Positions 62,388 to 64,000 of a stretch of DNA of 64,000 nucleotides are shown in pieces. The notes beneath the pieces were generated by a model. It was not told where the DNA came from. It did not search any database and worked only from the letters and a program-made list of their open reading frames with translations. Made by a program: the position numbers and the translations under genes. Each line of letters begins with the position of its first letter. Positions within the stretch are counted from its first letter, which is position 1. Source of the DNA: an uncultured bacterium (GTDB taxonomy: Bacteria > Actinomycetota > Actinomycetes > S36-B12 > CAIYMF01); NCBI GenBank assembly GCA_903826575.1, contig CAIKEU010000104.1:1-64000 (forward strand), given 5' to 3'.

Positions 62388-63662
62388 TCACAGATCGTCG
62401 TCCTCATCCACTGCATCGAACCGTAGTCCATAGGTGGTGCTTGGCGTACCGAGCCGCTGGCCGAGCACCGCCTGTTCGTCTGGCTTCTCAACCAGGACAG
62501 TGGAGACGTAATCCTCGGCTGCCGCCGCAATCGGAATATCGTGTTTGAGCCTTTCACCCATGAACCAGCGATGTTCGAGCACCTCATGGAACATCTGTGC
62601 GGGCTCAAGTTTCCCGCGCAGGGATCGCGGCACTAGCCCAGTAACGGGCTCGAATACGTCGTTAACCCACCGATGCGCGGCTAACTCCTCATCGTCAACG
62701 CTGAGGCCTGATGCAGCTCGGAATGCGTCAAGGTCGTTGAGGAGGCGACGTGCCTGATTTTCCTCGGCATCTAAGCCGGTTAGTCGTAAGAGTCGTCGAG
62801 AGTGATGTCCGACATCAACGACCTTGGGGGTGACATTAATCCGCGAGCCATCCGCCTCACTCACGATGGATAACTCCGCCACATCGAAGCCCAAGTCGTT
62901 GAGTCGACGCATGCGCGCGTCTAACTCGTGCCGCTCGCCGTAATCGATCGAGACGGGGGTTGTGATCTCTTCCCAAAGCCGTCCGTAGCGTGCAGCGACG
63001 TTTGCAGAGATTTTCAACGGATCGATGCTTGGGTGCAGGCGGCCCGCGGCTTCGACGTCAAGCAGTTCACCTCCGACATTCGTCTCAGCGATGATGAGAT
63101 CATGTGCGCGCTGTCCGTTTGAAAGCCTGTCGTGTAATTCGCCGGTCTCAGCGTCCACGAGGTAGGCAGCGAACGATCCTGCGTCCCGTCGAAAGAGGGT
63201 GTTTGATAGCGAGCAGTCACCCCAGTAGAACCCGGCGAGATGGAGTCGGACGAGGAGAACTGCAAGTGCGTCAACGAGTCTGTTCGCCGTGTCTGGACGA
63301 AGAGTGGTCGAAAAGAGTGCTCGCTAGGGGAGTGAGAATTGAAGATGGCGCGTGATAATCGCCGCGGGTAATTCGTCACCCGAGGGCGTGGTTCGGCCTG
63401 TCGCGATGCCAACCGGACTGACACATGGAATGTCTCGCTTACCAAGATCGCCAAGTAGGTCGTACTCGCGTTGAGCGATGGGAGCGATAGTTTCCTTAAC
63501 GGCGTAGACATCCCTGCCTGAACGGACGAAGCGGACGATGTGTCGAGAAATACCGCGCGGTAGAGCCACCAGGGTGTCGGCAGGCCACTGTTCGAGTGGA
63601 ATCTCCCATGGTAAGAACAGCAGATCCGGTTCCGTGGCCGCAGCGGTGAGATGCAAGCTCAT
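62388..63662 (-). pseudogene. DUF4032 protein gene interrupted by an in-frame TAG
   Basis: The whole 425-codon frame encodes a DUF4032 protein (kinase-like N-terminal region plus C-terminal DUF4032) but is broken by a single TAG at codon 113 (63326-63324). Upstream of it reads ELPAAIITRHLQFSLP and downstream, in the same frame, RALFSTTLRPDTANRLVDAL, then LHLAGFYWGDCSLSNTLFRRD, a Kdo/RIO-like catalytic segment. Similarity is continuous across the stop, so it is a nonsense change (probably TAC or TAT for Tyr to TAG), not a frameshift. It may be a recent pseudogene, a sequencing error, or a case of readthrough. The start is the ATG at 63662. Confidence 0.8.
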
Positions 63663-63700
63663 GCTGTCATGATCTCGCACCCACATTTCGGCGCGGTAAA

Positions 63701-63743
63701 CAACTGATGGCCGCCACCACGATGGTGGGGCGGCCATCAGTTG
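63701..63743 (-). terminator. terminator after the sugar ABC ATPase gene
   Basis: A perfect 15-base stem (CAACTGATGGCCGCC and its complement) with a partly paired 13-base loop, followed on the minus strand by TTTACC, 7 bases past the ATPase stop. Confidence 0.7.
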
Positions 63744-63750
63744 ATCAGAC

Positions 63751-64000
63751 TTACTTAGCGGTGATGCTGTCTCCGGTTGACACGTTAAACACGTGCTGGT
63801 GGCCGGGGATGATGTCGACGTGAATGACGTCACCCTTGAGCGGCGGCGTGCGTCCATCGGTACGAACGATCACATCACGTGAGGTGCCGTCAGTGAGATC
63901 GACGTGCCCGTAGACGTACGCGTCGGCACCCAGACTTTCCACGACATCGACCTGCACTGCCCAACCGGCATCCTCGTTGGTCATGCGTAGATCTTCGGGT
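63751..64000 (-). CDS. ABC transporter ATPase, UgpC/MsmK (MalK) type, C-terminal fragment
   Basis: Only the last 83 codons are in the window; the frame is open to the edge. PEDLRMTNEDAGWAVQVDVVESLGADAYVYG and FNVSTGDSI are the regulatory TOBE/MalK-C domain of sugar-uptake ATPases, which energise several carbohydrate ABC importers in actinobacteria. The ATP-binding domain lies beyond the window. Confidence 0.85.
   Translation of the reverse strand, partial: PEDLRMTNEDAGWAVQVDVVESLGADAYVYGHVDLTDGTSRDVIVRTDGRTPPLKGDVIHVDIIPGHQHVFNVSTGDSITAK

Noticed and set aside
62388-63662. Frameshift in the DUF4032 gene
   Set aside because: Both halves are in the same frame (936 bases between the two ends, divisible by 3); a single TAG separates them.

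Overview
The window is chromosomal DNA from an actinobacterium. Three things point there: mycothiol genes (mshA, mshD), the actinobacterial regulators GlnR, SenX3-RegX3, CarD and an RsiG-type anti-sigma factor, and gene order shared with Mycobacterium. GC content looks moderate (roughly 55-60% by eye) and spacing is tight, with many 1-4 base start/stop overlaps (ATGA, GTGA, TGATG). A small, possibly aquatic, non-mycelial actinobacterium would fit, but that is inference. I see no rRNA, tRNA, CRISPR array, insertion sequence or prophage. No stretch over 300 bases lacks a gene.

Layout. 1-9.1 kb: a partial acyl-CoA ligase; a minus-strand operon of glycosyltransferase, maltokinase-fold sugar kinase and SIS-domain protein; divergent from it, an aminobutyraldehyde-type dehydrogenase and an ornithine aminotransferase; then a CPBP protease. 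9.1-19.4 kb: PAC2 protein, two tandem S51/cyanophycinase-like proteins (one fused to a CysS-like tail), a TetR/epimerase divergent pair with twin operators, a DEAD-box helicase, an L,D-transpeptidase, an aldehyde dehydrogenase/FAD oxidase operon and a YidB-like protein. 19.5-24.6 kb: an uncharacterised Rossmann-type protein, an EamA transporter, and glycogen genes glgA/glgC in divergent, apparently leaderless arrangement.

24.4-37.3 kb is a phosphate, nitrogen and sulfur block. The minus strand carries glnR, mshD, ppk1, mutT1, then pstS-pstC-pstA-pstB, with a three-unit PHO-like box before pstS and a hairpin terminator between pstS and pstC. The plus strand carries a hydrolase, a thioredoxin and a sulfur operon (DUF4395, rhodanese sulfurtransferase, DUF1416). 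That operon is preceded by a 25-codon polycysteine leader ORF whose layout suggests cysteine-responsive attenuation.

37.3-51 kb: an H1-like Lys/Ala-rich protein, DsrE protein, a 39-residue membrane protein coupled to nitrobindin, a Fur-family regulator, YgfZ, GalU, Dtd, a DUF4388 coiled-coil protein, a BKACE enzyme coupled to an RsiG-like c-di-GMP sensor, asparaginase, an APC permease, a class III dioxygenase, DUF2516, a methyltransferase, AlaX, and Gpm. 51-64 kb: YbjN, mshA, phoU divergent from senX3-regX3, an LpqE-like lipoprotein divergent from carD-ispD-ispF, a PPOX protein, cysS-rlmB, a Kef-type antiporter, a DUF4032 gene broken by one in-frame amber codon, and the end of a sugar ABC ATPase.

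Together, RegX3/SenX3/PhoU, PstSCAB, Ppk and the PHO box make a phosphate-sensing and storage unit. GlgA, GlgC, GalU and Gpm serve carbon storage and glycolysis. MshA, MshD, CysS and the polycysteine-controlled operon serve thiol and sulfur metabolism.
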